Shown here in pieces: positions 26,495 through 39,800 of a DNA stretch of 64,000 nucleotides. The position numbers and the translations under genes are program-made. The notes below the pieces were generated by a model. That model was not told the DNA's origin, made no database searches, and saw only the letters and a list, made by a program, of their open reading frames with translations. The stretch covers positions 21,339,047 to 21,403,046 of the forward strand of contig CM028908.1 of assembly GCA_016801845.1 (NCBI GenBank), given 5' to 3'. The DNA is from Polydactylus sextarius (lineage: Eukaryota > Chordata > Actinopteri > Polynemidae). The stretch's first letter is position 1, and each line of letters begins with the position of its first letter.

Positions 26495-29301
26495 TTCTTC
26501 ATGAATCTGATCTGGTTTGAAGCATAGAAGCAGTGACAATGTTATCTTTTCAGTGATTTACATTGATATAGAGTGCAGGACAGCTACACTTACAAAGAAC
26601 TCCACATTCATGCAGAGAGTTAATGACAAGCATGGCATAACACGCTCTTATTTTCATTGCAGGTTTCACAACTCCCCTCTGAACTGCTGTTACCCCTACA
26701 TAAACAAAATATGAACTCATAACAGCCAAACTGTTCGTAGGGAACTTTTGTTTTTGCAGGCAAACTGGTGTTGGGAGTGTGAAGTAATTTGATCTGTCAG
26801 TCAGAGTCAGAGTCACGGTGTGAAACAACCAGAGGATGAAGCTAAACACCAAACAATACCAGTGCTTTTCTAACTCACTACTTTATGTGCACTGGCAGCA
26901 AGTACACTTTAATATACCGAATGTAGCAACTCATGTAGTTGCAATGTATTTAGGTTGTATAAATACCAAACCAAGCATCATCTGATCTGCTTGGTTCGTC
27001 AATTGTCAAGCAAAAATTCCAAATACGCGATTTTAGGTTTTAAAATTGTGAAGGCTTGCTTTCTGTTTTATTTAGTTCTAAATTGATTTTTTTTTTCTTT
27101 TTTCAGGTTTGGTTTGTTCGCCAGACAAAACAAACCGTTTGTCTCCTTGAGTGCCGTGACAGATGTAAATAAACATGCCATTAATTTAAAAAAATATTCT
27201 GCCAGACTCACTTATAACAGAAAATATAATTTGCGGCAGCTCTGCTGCTAAGTTTATTATCCCGTCTCTGTTGACAAATGAGATAGATCCAGATCCAGAG
27301 ATAGATCAAGATACATCCTCTGTGAACCATGAGAGTCCATGTTGTGCCAATCTGTGTTTTAAATGCTGACACATTCCAGTGGTAATAGTAAAAACCTTGC
27401 CCTGCCAGTGGCTCTGGATGGACAGTCAAGGATCATCAAAGTCAATGATTCATCCACTGGGGACCATGAATATCCTTACAAACTAATCCATCCATTAAAT
27501 GGCTAAAATATTGTCTAGCTACAAGAAACATCTGCATTGTCTTCTTTACTGGCCAGAAAAACATACAAAAGCCCAAACACTCTGTGCTTGTGAAGAAAAT
27601 GGCTTTCTGATGCATATTTACAGTCTCATTAGTCCAAAAGTTTTTAGTCTGTTCTGGCGGGTCCAAGATAATCCAGCAGCAGTAAGTCTTGTAATATCTG
27701 GCCAAAGTACACAGTAAAAGCAGTAAATACAGTGCAGCGCTAGCAGATAACAACCAACGGAAAAACAGCTACCCGAGCTGAGGCCAGCAGCAGTCTCCCC
27801 ACCTTGATTCACTCCCTCAAAATGACTCCATTACCGTGACAAGAGGTAATATTCCAGCACACAGAGCTGAAATCTTTCTTGGCCTGCATTACGGATGAGT
27901 GACAGATTTAATGCTGCTCTTGGATCCTATGGGGCTGAAATGACTTAATAAAGTGAAGCTGACATTTTGAGTACAAAAGTGGAAGGCTAAAGTCGAGAGG
28001 TTGGAGCTGGGGTGCCGGGGCTGTTTCCTATCCATTTAGACGAGTGCGTGAGTGCGCGGTGCGGCAGAAACCACCAAAACCTGATCTACAACAGTACACG
28101 CAGTAACTGTCAGGACCCTCTTCTGCTAGACGTGGACTGAGTGGTGATATTGCTGTGGAGACAACCTTGGCAAGCATTACCAAGTTCTCAAGTTGGCTTC
28201 CTGTGTGGGAAGCCTGGAGCCACCAGGGAGACCGAAAAGAAAGTTGAGACATACATCCACAAGAGCCACCTTAACCATTTTGAGACATTGCTATTACATC
28301 ATAATGTGAGAGCAGAGCTTACTTGCTTGTCTGGTGTTGATGTTAACCTCAATAGCCGTGAAATGTTTGCTGGAACACAACAGCAATTACATTAATTCCC
28401 TTTTCTATGTTACTGCTGAAGGCAAATTAGGGCCTTGTCCCAAAACAGAACCTTTCAGACGTGGGAAACATCCAAAATGACTTCACTTCACAAAAACCTT
28501 CCGACTCTAAAGGTTTAATGCTTAAAGTGGCTCTAACAAAGATAAAAATCCAAGAACACACACACTGACACAAACCACACACAAAGAAGATTTAACAGTT
28601 ACAGACTGAGACATACACACACAAAAAAGACAAGCAGAATAATATTGCGAGCCAGTTCTGTGGGTTTTCTAAGCTTGCCAACAAGCTAGACCAGTTTTGT
28701 GCATGTATGTGAGATTGTACCCCTCAACACAACCACCCCCGCCCTCTCTTGTCCCACTATACCGCTCTCTCCCAGACATGCTCTGATGGAGAGATAAGTT
28801 GAAGGTCATCCTGAGAGAACAGAGGCTCCACTCAGGAATGTGTGGAATGACACTCTCTTGTTCTGTGGACAAAAAGCATATCAGAGGCTTCTGTGGTGTC
28901 ATATGGGCCTGTGTCATCACTGCAGTGAATACGAGCCAGGGACTGATGACTTGATGTTGGGAGAGTGTGCACAGTCAGCAGCTACTAACAACCCCTATTT
29001 TCTTTTGAGTGTTCACTTTTCATTATATGAGCAATTTGAGATGAAAGAAATTTTTGAGTCGAATTACAATGCTGGCAAACTATCAGACCAAAAACTGAAA
29101 TTATTTAAGGAAAGACTTCATCTTGTGCACAGCTGTTTATGCAACCAAAACACTTGTTATGGTGCTAAAATTGCTTCAAAAAGCAGCAAGAGGCGAGTGT
29201 AGAGTAAGAAAATGGGACACAGTTCTGAAGACAGATCTCTTGAAATAATCTTGTAAAAAAAAACAAATTCCTTTTACTTCAAGCCAAGGTGTTTCTTTTC
29301 C

Positions 29302-29319
29302 AAAAAAAAAAAAAAAAAA
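29302..29319. repeat. Poly(A) run of 18
   Basis: A homopolymer without a recognisable retroposed body beside it. Confidence 0.85.
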
Positions 29320-30139
29320 CAAAAGAAAAATGAAATTCCACATCCTGATATCACATGAACATAACAAGAACCACTGACATCAAACTGATGAAATATGAAC
29401 ACATTATAGCTTATCTAGTTTTAAAAGTGTTGTTTGAATAGGCAACAGAACCTGACTTTTTTTCCTTGCACACCATCCATTATTCCCAGGCTCATTAGTC
29501 AAAACAATAAAGAGATCCAACTGATATATCAAGGATCTGGACATAGCGATAACTGAGAGCTCTATTGGCAATGTTAGTCTTGCTCTACTTGTGCACATTA
29601 ATAATGTGTTTGTGACATGTGAGCCTCCCAGCTGCTTCCATCCAGAGCTGTGGAGGCTGCATGAGTCAGCTTATGAGCTGGAGGAAAATGAATATGGCTG
29701 CAGATCTGTCATCCAGCGTGAGAGCGACCTTGCCAAGTCCGCTGCCGACATGTTGCGATCCAGTGATCACCAGAATGTACAAGCATGGACATTATCACGA
29801 GAATCAGGTATAGTCGGCTCGGGGCCTGGGAATTAAACATGTTATACCATAATTTATCTCCATGTTTCCATCAGGAGGCACAGCTGTTTTCAGCTGTCTA
29901 GTCTGGGTTTATTTTCATGATTGCTCTTGTACCTTTAGTGCAACAAAGTGAAATGCTTTGATGAGCAGATCCTCGGTTTGTTTGTACTGTGTGCTCAGCT
30001 AGTATGGGCACAGAAACGGAAATTAAAAGGAAATGGAGACAGAAATGTAGAGATAAACATCCCTGTACAGGACATGCATGCCATAATAAATGTAGAGGCA
30101 ACAACAGGCAATCTTATACCAGTCTGGAATAATATAACT

Positions 30140-30535
30140 CTAAAGTTTGGTTGTATTCCTCCACCAAACAGTCCCATTCATGAGTTATGGCTAAAAACAT
30201 GCCCTGTAAGGTCACAGTGATGTTGAACTTTAGACATCAAATTCTGATCAGTTCAGTCTTGAGTCCAAATGAAAGTTTGCATCAAATGAAATGGAAAATT
30301 TGAAAGGATTCCCTCGTGGCATTTCTTATGTACTGTGTTCACCACACCAAAAAATTATATTTTCTAAGGTCCCAGTCACTTTGTCATTTGTCCTAAAGTG
30401 AACGTTTTAACCAGTTTTGAAGAGATTCACTTAAGGCATTATTGAGATGTTGCGTTTATAAGAATGGGACAGATATACGTGCAGACAACCCAAAAACACA
30501 AGGCCCACAGCTACAGCTCTGGTTGCAGAGACATG
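30140..30535 (+). repeat. Dispersed fish-type repeat, copy 4
   Basis: The copy begins near TTTGGTTGTATTCCTCCACC and contains GAGTTATGGCTAAAAACATG, CTGATCAGTTCAGTCTTGAG, GGATTCCCTCGTGGCATTTC and AGAATGGGACAGATATACGT. The core module (AAGTGAACGTTTTAACC and following) appears a second time downstream, so this copy is longer than copy 2 and may be two partial modules. Confidence 0.65.
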
Positions 30536-31568
30536 AAGAGAAGACATGAATGTAGAAAAAACTGTGGCATCTGAATGAGAAACAAGCTCAGCTGGAATCA
30601 TCTCATCAGCCGCTCACTAGGTTTACACATCAAATCAGCCATGTAATGAGAAATTGAAAGGGCAGTCACCTCAAAGACTGGCAATGTCTGCCAGCAGAAG
30701 GGGGGTGGGGGGGCTACATGACATCCCGTACATCATCGCCAACAAATACACAGGGAAGAAAAGGACTGATAGCTGGATCAGAAAACAATCACATATCTCA
30801 TCCCTGGGTGAAATCCAGAAGAAATTTAATAAACTTTTTTACTCTTTGTCTCCATTACTATTATCTCTAATCTAACTGATGAATACTTTGATTTCCCAGG
30901 TTAAATGCAAATCTGGAGGTGATGTAATGCTTCTTGGCTGCATTTACACCTGACAGAGCATAGCTATCTGATATGCATGACACATGTGAAGTGGCTATGT
31001 AAGTGTAAATGTGATATATATATATGGGAGAAGGAGAAGATGAAGAAAAAGAAGATGAAAATTCCATTGGGTACATTTAATTATTCAGGATATAACCGCT
31101 GCTAATGGTAGTTCATTTCAGATGTAAGACGGTTTTTTAAAATGAAGACTTTTTTTGGTTTCTGGTGCAGGCCTCCCTAGCCTCCCCTGCTGATAGAGAA
31201 TACTGTGCATTTCCTTCACTTTGGTGGTCCCTGTACTGCCAGGCTTTCACTACACTCACAATGGACCACACATCCAGCTCAAAAGGAGGAAACATTGGAG
31301 CTGAAAGTGAGCAGTAGGTCAAAAAAACTGGACCAGACTGGATGCGCTTAGATAAGCAGAACCAGGAGGGATCTACCCCTCAGAGAAATACAGCAGACAG
31401 CCTCTAGGCACTAAGACTTTTGAATTAACCGGCAGGAATAGGGAGATCCTGTTTTAATTCCATGCCAGTCTTTGTCTCCTTCATACCCACTTTACACCAA
31501 TATGACAGTGCAGTCTATTTCCTGCTCCCCAGATGGGAAACTGTACCAGAATGTTTTCTCAAGCTTTC

Positions 31569-31586
31569 TTTTTTTTTTTTTTTTTT
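31569..31586. repeat. Poly(T) run of 18
   Basis: A homopolymer; no LINE or SINE body was identified next to it. Confidence 0.85.
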
Positions 31587-32424
31587 ACAATGACTAGATC
31601 GTAGACCATAGACCATCCCCTCCTTTGTACCCTCTTGCTTTACATTATACAAAAAGCTCCTTTCAGTGCCTTGATGCAATCTTTGTGCACACTTGACAAG
31701 ATGGTGATGTCACACTTGCTAATCAGCGTGCAACTTGCCCATTTAGCACAAGTCTTCACAGCTGAAATTTCACACTTAAAAAAAATCTATACCTGTTCTT
31801 CCTGCTTAGCATCTTGATCCATTATTCCAGGGCTCTTGTGAGTAGCAAGATCTCACTTTAGTTCCCTTTTTAGTCTTCATAAACTTCAGCGGCTCTTTAC
31901 GTGCTAACAAGCTCCAAACTTGATTCTCCTCCAACTTTTGGTGAAAAATATGTGCAAAAAGTATCAATAATCCAAGCTTTCCACAATTTTAAAGCAGTCA
32001 TTACCAGAAGAGAGAAGATCCATTTAAAACAAAATATCTCCCATTGTTGGTACCTTTGTCTCTTTGCCTACAAGCGAGCTGTGATTCTCCTGAACTAACA
32101 AATCCAAAAAACTGCATTCATACGGCATGCCTGGCCAGATTATTTCCATATTGAGCAATGATGAGGTTAAAGGGGAAGGTATCACATTCATTTCCAGTTC
32201 TACATCTTTATTTATTTATGATTCACAGTCCTAAAAAGCACCTCTTTACACTGCCTCATTGTGACAAAAGCTAAACAACAGATAGCCAGAATATGTGAAT
32301 GTACACCACCAAAATTAAGATGCCCATGTTTGGTGAATGTCATGTCAATTATACCACCTTGCCACCATCCACCTTCTTCACCTTCAGTACTACTTTCAAT
32401 TGATTTCACCAACAAGTCCAGTTA

Positions 32425-32765
32425 GAGGTGCTCAGTACTTGCATTCAGAATTATGGCAAATAACATGTTTTGTGTAGTGCTTTTTGACCTAATTTAGTTT
32501 ATCCTTGTGTAAAAATAAACATATGTGTCAAACTCGAAAGGACTCTCTCAAGACATTCCTGAGATATCACATTTACAAAGCAAATAATGTGTTTTCTCAG
32601 GTCACAGTGACCTTAACCTTTGACCCTTGACCTCCAGAATCTAATCAGTTCATCTCTAAGTCAAAGTGAACATTTGTGCCAAATTTAAAAGGATTTTCTG
32701 AAGGTATTTTTGAAGCACAACCTAAAAACATGTGTGTACATGCCCCTGTTAATAGCTGCATATGT
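32425..32765 (+). repeat. Dispersed fish-type repeat, copy 5
   Basis: The landmarks include AATTATGGCAAATAACATG, TCTCTCAAGACATTCCTGAG, then a second module with GTGACCTTAACCTTTGACCC, AATCTAATCAGTTCATCTC and TTTGTGCCAAATTTAAAAGG. Two modules in a row, as in copy 4, suggest an internally repeated family structure. Confidence 0.65.
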
Positions 32766-33313
32766 GTTAACTTAAGCTGAGAATCTACAAAACCTATAGT
32801 AATATTCTCCAGTGACTGTGTAGTGAATTTGCACCAATAAAAAAAGAAAATAAAATGGCTATAATTCTACTCAAGTGAACTGCTTTTGGGAGAATTGTGT
32901 TTGGGAGTTGTGTTGTAAGAAAATAAGCAAAAGCCTAATAAGACAAAAGAGTGACTCAGCATGAAATGCTAATAAATTTTTCTTGACTGCACCAAAAGAC
33001 ATGATTTTATGTTCACAGTTGATGATTTATGTCTGAATGGTGCAGCCTATAAACATCGTGCCCCCAGGAGGAACAGAAGAGGTCTGTGCTCTTATCCTTT
33101 ATTCAACGCTGAATAATTTATAATTCATCTCAGGTGCTGCTGGATGTTCCCTTCAAGCGTTGTCCTTTCGAGCCTCCAAGCGTTCTTGATCACTTTTTCC
33201 TGACATGTCGGCCGGCTCGCTCCTCCGTTGGGGGGCTCTGGCTTCTGCCATTAAGACATACTTGTTTACTATTTATACACTCAGCTCTGGAATGAACAGC
33301 ACAAAAGGCAAGA

Positions 33314-33330
33314 TTTTTTTTTTTTTTTTT
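33314..33330. repeat. Poly(T) run of 17
   Basis: A homopolymer in intron 3 with no recognised element attached. Confidence 0.85.
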
Positions 33331-34225
33331 GAGGAGGTATGGAAATCTTTGTAGCGCGAACAGGCTAATTGACTAAAGTGAATCATGTGTTTGTGGGCGA
33401 GTGTTCCTCCCCTAGGTTCCAGCTGGATGATTCTCGTTCTTGTGATGAGGGGAGTGCAGTGTTGACTTTTACTCTGTGGAGGAGCCGGGCAAAAAAGCTC
33501 AGTCAGCTGTGAAAGCCTTGTGTAGTTTCCTCGGGAGACGCTACAACAAGGGAGCCTGGGTGACACTACAACCAGGTGATGCGAGTTGAAGATTACCCTA
33601 ATCCCTGTTTAAGTGATGTAAATGATATGCAGGCGGAGCGGCGTCTCTCCTCAAATGAACCCTCTCTTTGGCACTTGAACCCTGTTCACATCAATGTTGG
33701 CTTTACTTTTCCCACAATATGTAAAACAGTGAACTTTTATGGAGAGTCCTGAGGTGTAAGCCCACAGACACATGCTGGGAAAATCACACTACGATGCACT
33801 TCATTACCAGGGTGTACTTTTTAACTTCCATGTCACGTGTCTGTCAAATTGCAACTCAGTGGTGCTTCTTTGGTTTTACTGCTCCTCCTGAATTTATCCT
33901 GAATGAGTCACACCATCAGTTCGAAAGTAAGACATTACAATGACACCATTCACAATGGACTCTCCATCTGCAAGGCGATGACATTCTCTCTCTCTCTCCA
34001 CGAACCTCCCCTGAAAAGTCTAGACTTAATATTTAGCTCTGAATGTTCCATATTTGGACACACCGACAAGAAAACGAACGCATCGAAAACCGCCGGGTTG
34101 CATTTTTTCCTCGGAGAGTCATACTTGATTAATCAGAGGTTCGGAGAAAAGAGAGAATAAATGTGTGTTCAAGATGAGGAGGGAACCATCTGAGCAAACA
34201 GTGAAAGAGACACTGAAAGCTCAGA

Positions 34226-34230
<5 letters not shown>

Positions 34231-34267
<37 letters not shown>
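34231..34267. repeat. (AG)n microsatellite, first of a pair
   Basis: About 18 AG units, 160 bp before a second longer AG tract. Confidence 0.95.
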
Positions 34268-34269
<2 letters not shown>

Positions 34270-34426
34270 CGTTCAAAGTCAAAAGCAGCTACTTTCAGCA
34301 CGATTGAAGCAAATGCTCTTGGAAAAGGCAAACCAGGAGAGTTATTTCGCCGTCCCTCACCGCTGAGCGAGTGGAGTCTCCAGTCTGGCCCCCTAGAGTT
34401 TCTGCATCATGTAATTTAATTCATGG

Positions 34427-34428
<2 letters not shown>

Positions 34429-34480
<52 letters not shown>
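34429..34480. repeat. (AG)26 microsatellite, second of a pair
   Basis: Fifty-two bases of uninterrupted AG; polypurine mirror symmetry allows triplex (H-DNA) formation in principle. Confidence 0.95.
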
Positions 34481-34482
<2 letters not shown>

Positions 34483-36313
34483 CAAACAGGAGAGAGACAC
34501 ATAACAGCAACAACCATTTATGAATAATGGTGATTTTGCGTCTTTACTGCCAAACAAATGAGCGCAAAAACATCTGAGAAAACATTTCCAGTGATCGTAG
34601 GGAGAAAAATTAATCTCTCCTCTTGTCTGTGAACACGGGGGTGCGAGAATATGAGCTCGCTGTGAGATCCTCTAGGCAGCGTGGTGGCCCTTTTATAGCC
34701 CTTGACCTCACGGTGTTGGCATGCTCCTCTCAACACAAAAAGGTGAAGATTTGTTTTTTCAATCCAGCCGAGCCTCGTCTTTGCTATTCTTAGAGACCTT
34801 ATGTTTACTTAAATAGATTGTTACAGTTAAAGAACATAAAAAAATACTAAAGTTAGCATTTCACGGCCACACAGAAATACACTGCCCCCACCCCCTCATC
34901 CTGCCATTTCTGTCTCATCCTTCATCTCTTGTTAGTTGCTGCACACCGAAAGGAATTTGACTTCCAATGCTGTGATGTGTCAAAGTGAAGTAAAATGTCC
35001 AGGGCAGTCAGATTGGTAAGACACCGGCGAGGGAGCGTGTAAAAGCCTTGGCCCCTGATGTATGAATCTGTGTTTGAATACCTGGCGAACAACCCATTCT
35101 GACATCTGATTACCCCCTGGCCCGGTTAGAGGCTTCTGTTGAGTTGAGTCAGAGGAAGGTCATAGATGAAAGAGACGTGTGATCAGAGCTCCGACAGCCG
35201 GTCCCTAATGTACACGCTTACATAAATATTGACTGGATTTGGAGAGCCATGTAAATCGTCCTGTGGTAGAAAAGCAGAGATAGCTGCAGCACGCTTGACG
35301 GACTTCTTTAACGCTTTGAACGTGTTTGAAAGTGTTGACTTTCGCCACTTGATGAATCACTCGCTCCTTCAAAGAAATCCAACAATAATGAACAGTGTTT
35401 GTTCACTTGAATGGACATGTAACATACACGCCGATGTCCGCAGTTGAAATGAAGCCGCATAAGAGATGAAAACCAAATTGGCTTATTTCACACTCATAAA
35501 GGGGGTAGTGATCGATGAGAGAGGCGTTTGTCTAGACACATTTTGAAGTGGCTTTCAAAAAGGTTGGCTCAAGTATGGATTTGTATATTTGTCTAGAAAC
35601 CTGATGGCTGATGGAAAACTGATGGCTCTTTGACAAATGATGTAGTGAAAATAAACTTTAAGTGCAGATAAAACTCAGCCATGTTCTTACTGTTGGAGCC
35701 GCTTCAGAGACAGTGATGATGGGAAGAAAAAAAAAAAAGTCTATTGTCGTTCACATCCAGGCTCTTAGTGCGGTAAGTCTTTCAACAAAGGTCGCAAAAA
35801 ACACAGCACATTTGGTTCAGATCAGTAAGGTCATGACCCATGCTGGGTTTATTTGGACCTTTTGCACCAAAATAATCACAGGGCTCTGACTCTGCTGTGA
35901 CAGACATTAACAGTCTGGAACCACTTCTCTCTATAACTCCCCACCTGAAACGTGAACTTAGGGGTTAGTCGGTGCCATGAGCATTTCCTAATTATTGTTT
36001 GAATTATGCTGAGTTCTGGAAGTGGAAATGTTTCGGGCAGGAGGAGAAAACCTTTTTTTTCAGGGGGCAGGAGAGTATGTCAGTATTATGAGCTGTGGTT
36101 GCGGTTTGTCTGCAGGAGCAAGTCGGCTACTTGGAGGTAAGGGACTGGGAGGAGGTCCAGATGAGACAGTGGAGCTTTCATTTTACTTAACCTATAGCTT
36201 AATGTACAGAATCAGCCAAAAACATGTGGTTCCTATTTTCACAGCAAGTTCAACACGTGGTGATAATGTTCGAAGATATTATTACAACCATCAAACTTAG
36301 AAGCTTCTTTTCC

Positions 36314-36337
36314 AAAAAAAAAAAAAAAAAAAAAAAA
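36314..36337. repeat. Poly(A) run of 24
   Basis: The longest A-run in intron 3. The sequence on its left has a plus-strand open frame of 92 codons without recognised similarity, so a retroposed origin cannot be shown. Confidence 0.85.
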
Positions 36338-36767
36338 GGAGGCGAAATGTTGACTGAGAAACATTGAGGATCGCAACCTACAGAGGGAATGTGTCCTGGG
36401 TGGTGGCGGTCTCAGCGGTATTCGTCTCATGTTGTGTAAGACTGAGACTGAGCTGCTCAAACGGCACCAACTCAAACTCCACATTAAAAAAGAAAATCAG
36501 ATAAAGGCCTTGTCTGGATGTGCCAAGGGACAGCTGGGAGGCGGCTTACATTTCTTTGGCTCTGATTCAAGGAATCTGAACAGCAGAGCACAACTCAAAC
36601 CCTTTACCTGAGATACCTTGTGTAAATCTTCTAACTCTGGGTTAAGACAGCAGCTATGTAGTGCAGCAAATTCTACGGTTTATCCGGACACTGAAGATTT
36701 CATGTCAAACATGAATAAATGTTTTTATTTCTTCTACTAATAAATTCCAAGATAGAGCTGGAGGGAG

Positions 36768-36770
<3 letters not shown>

Positions 36771-36799
<29 letters not shown>
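36771..36799. repeat. (TG)n microsatellite
   Basis: About 14 TG units. Confidence 0.9.
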
Positions 36800-36801
<2 letters not shown>

Positions 36802-39800
36802 TTTCTCTCGAAGTCATAAGCCCAAAAATAAAGGGCCTTGTGTAAGATCCGGTGTGTGTGGAAACCAAGTCCCGGCAGTCAGCATGCCTTTGCTGAGAGA
36901 CAGCAGCTGTTGGCCTGATATAGCACAGCTACAGAGCAGAGAGGCCACGGTGGTAAAACCTGCCTTGTTCTTTCACAAACACACTCTCACTCTAAGAAAG
37001 ACTACAGGTAGGCTTCTCATATCGTTGGCAAATGGGAAATAATGACATCCTTTATCTAACTCTGACAGAAATTTGTGGATATAGACTTAAGAGTGATGTT
37101 AAATTTAATGTCTGCGCAGAGATTTTCTTCTTTATCTGCATCAGTCCTGCTTCAGGTGCCTGGATTCCTGAGCTCTCATATTTTCCAAGGTTGTTTTTCA
37201 TTCCGTTATCGCCAGAAGTGCATGTCCTGGCAGAAATAAGGCTAGATGATGCTGTACGATATGAAAACAAAAGAGAAATGGATATCTGGTGTGAATCTAG
37301 GTTGTGTCTGAGTGATGGTGGTGACGTTATTCAGAAATCAAAAAGCTGAGGTTGGGTTCAGGTGGGTTAACCCTAACCCTGTTTCAATGGTAACTGAAAT
37401 AGAAAAAGCTTTGCAAATTCAACATCTCCTACTTGGAGTTTTAAACTTCATGAATGTGCCAGGTATATGACAACATTCCACTTTCATGTTTCCACACACA
37501 CACACATCTCAGCTCGCTACAGTAGAAAAATGTTACCCCCAGAACTATTTTCTATCTTCTTTCTTGGCCTCTTTCCATTTATTTTCAAGGTAAAACTGTC
37601 ATAGAAGAAGACAGTGTGGAAACTGTAGTGACAAAAGGCTTAATTTTTCCATATTTAGAAATAAGCCCAAGGCAGCAAAGCTTATGGTGTTATGAGCATT
37701 AAAAAAAGAGCCTACAATAGACGTACAAAGGCCTATTGTCCAGCCAGGATAAGCATGACGGTAGAGACATTAGACGTTAAATTACTCTTCTTTTTCTTTC
37801 TGCTCTGACGTTTCTGCTTTGAGACTACTGTTTTCATAAGATGGAAAGGAGGGAAATATTCTCTTTCAAGTTAGCTGGGAACTCTTACTCAGGGGGATAT
37901 CCTTTACCACCTGCACATATCAATCACACGTTTGGCTGACCACTCGGCTGGAATACAGAACAGGGGAAAAAGAGGGAGAAAAAAAATGGTCTTGGATCTC
38001 GCTCCAAAATGCAGACAAAATGGCTGCCACTGTGTGTCTGTTGGCATACCTCTCTGATTAAATGCTACATATTCTTGCTGAGGTTCTAATCAAAGCACCT
38101 CTCTGTTTGCTAGAAGGGAACATATCTTTATTGACACCTCAGCGTTGACCTTGGCATGAGGCTCTACGCTCTCAGCCGGTGGTCTCTGGGCTTCTCTTAA
38201 GCCCGGCAGATATTTTCTTTGCCCTGAGCATGATCGTGTGCCCTGATCTACAGGAATTTGTGGAAATAACCATTTCAAACCCCAGGTACAAGGTGTACCA
38301 TTTCATTTTGAACAGAAAAGATAAGATATTAAACATATACTTTTAGTGAAAATTTCAACTTTATAGACGTTTCTTTCAATATTCTCTTTACTCAGTGATA
38401 CCAAGCAAATGGCATATATCACTGTAAATACACAGATGGAATAAGAAGACACAAGTGTGCACTTGCAAGGAAAGGTCCTGTACATTCTCATCCGAAGGGG
38501 AGTATCAGGATAGAAAGCACTTCACTTCCCTCTATAGAATAACTCATCCACTAAAGGTGGAGGGGGGCGAAAAAATAACATGAGACGCAAGCGGGGGATG
38601 TCAGTGGGAGGTGCCTGCAGAACATCTCTCTCATTTTTCCTCCCCTTCACAGAAAAGCTTGCTCAATGAGCCAGCTTCAAGCCATTCCTCCTCCAGGCTG
38701 TTTGTCAAAAGGGAAGAGGAAGTCTTGAATGAGACAAGAGAGGTAACACTTGAAAGGGAACATCTCTCTCAGGGGAAACAAGAGAAAGGCCAACGCAAAG
38801 CGGCGTAACAGACGGAGAACCACGCTTTACCAAGAGCGTTTTCTATTTGCACACATTTGCATTAGAAAGGGTGAGCGCAGCGGCCACCAGTTCCACTAGT
38901 TGGCTGCTTGAATAGAGCCGATTTCTGGACCTTCGTTGGGGAGAGCGGCGGCGTTGGCAGCTCTACAATGGATTGTGTCATTGGCATTAGTCGGCAAAGT
39001 GAAGAAAACATTTTGATAAGGAACACCAGGCTTAACTGTGGCCTGTTGTACCACTCCAACAAACCACTGGCAGCTGATTCAATGCACAGTTCAACATATT
39101 AAAGCTGAGACAAAGCAGGTGTTCACATCATCATTTTACCCCAGGATTACTGTACAATAATATGTAACATTAAGGCACGCGCATACATAGTTCTCTCATG
39201 AAAATGTGTGTTCATGTCGTCTAATTAGCTCAGATATTACTGAACATCTGTCATGTGCAGGAGGGACAATTATGTACGGTGATGTCAACCCTGTGTGTGT
39301 TGCATCTGTTGAGTCCTAATGGGGCCTTACAAAATGAAATTTAACATCTGCCGGCAGCAGTATTGGCTGTGGCCTCGGTGCTGCGGCGTGCAGAGCCTGA
39401 TTAGTCCTGCGTCAGAACAGTTTCACACTTATTATGAAGGTCAGACAGGCACTTTAGAAGTGAGGGAGCAATATATACAAGAAAAGTCATGTTATTTTTC
39501 TTATTAAACAGGGAAAAACAAGGCAATGTGGTGAATGTTGAAGTGACTGAGTAACAGCTGAGAGTTTTCTCTGCTGCTAGTGGTTTCTTGCCTGGAGCGG
39601 GTAGCAGTGCCGATGAGCACTTGTCAAGACCTTCAGTCATTGTATGGTTGCCTCTGGGCAGTGCTATTTCTTCCTAAGGCTAACAAGTTACTATGCTAAC
39701 TTCAGTAGAAACACAAAATCTAAACAGAAGCAAAACTTTGCATGAATGCTGTTAACAGAAGACTGGATATAATTCAAGACCGGTGCTCACCCCTGTGAAA

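Noticed and set aside
37361..37380. Telomere-like TTAACCCTAACCCT
   Set aside because: Only about two units are present, which is expected by chance and common in fish repeats.
38862..39102. Overlapping frames with FVGESGGVGSST (Walker A-like) and ELPTPPLSP
   Set aside because: The first does not fit the GxxGxGK[ST] pattern, as the Lys is missing; the second is a short chance match to a Myc-like phosphodegron. No gene context supports either.
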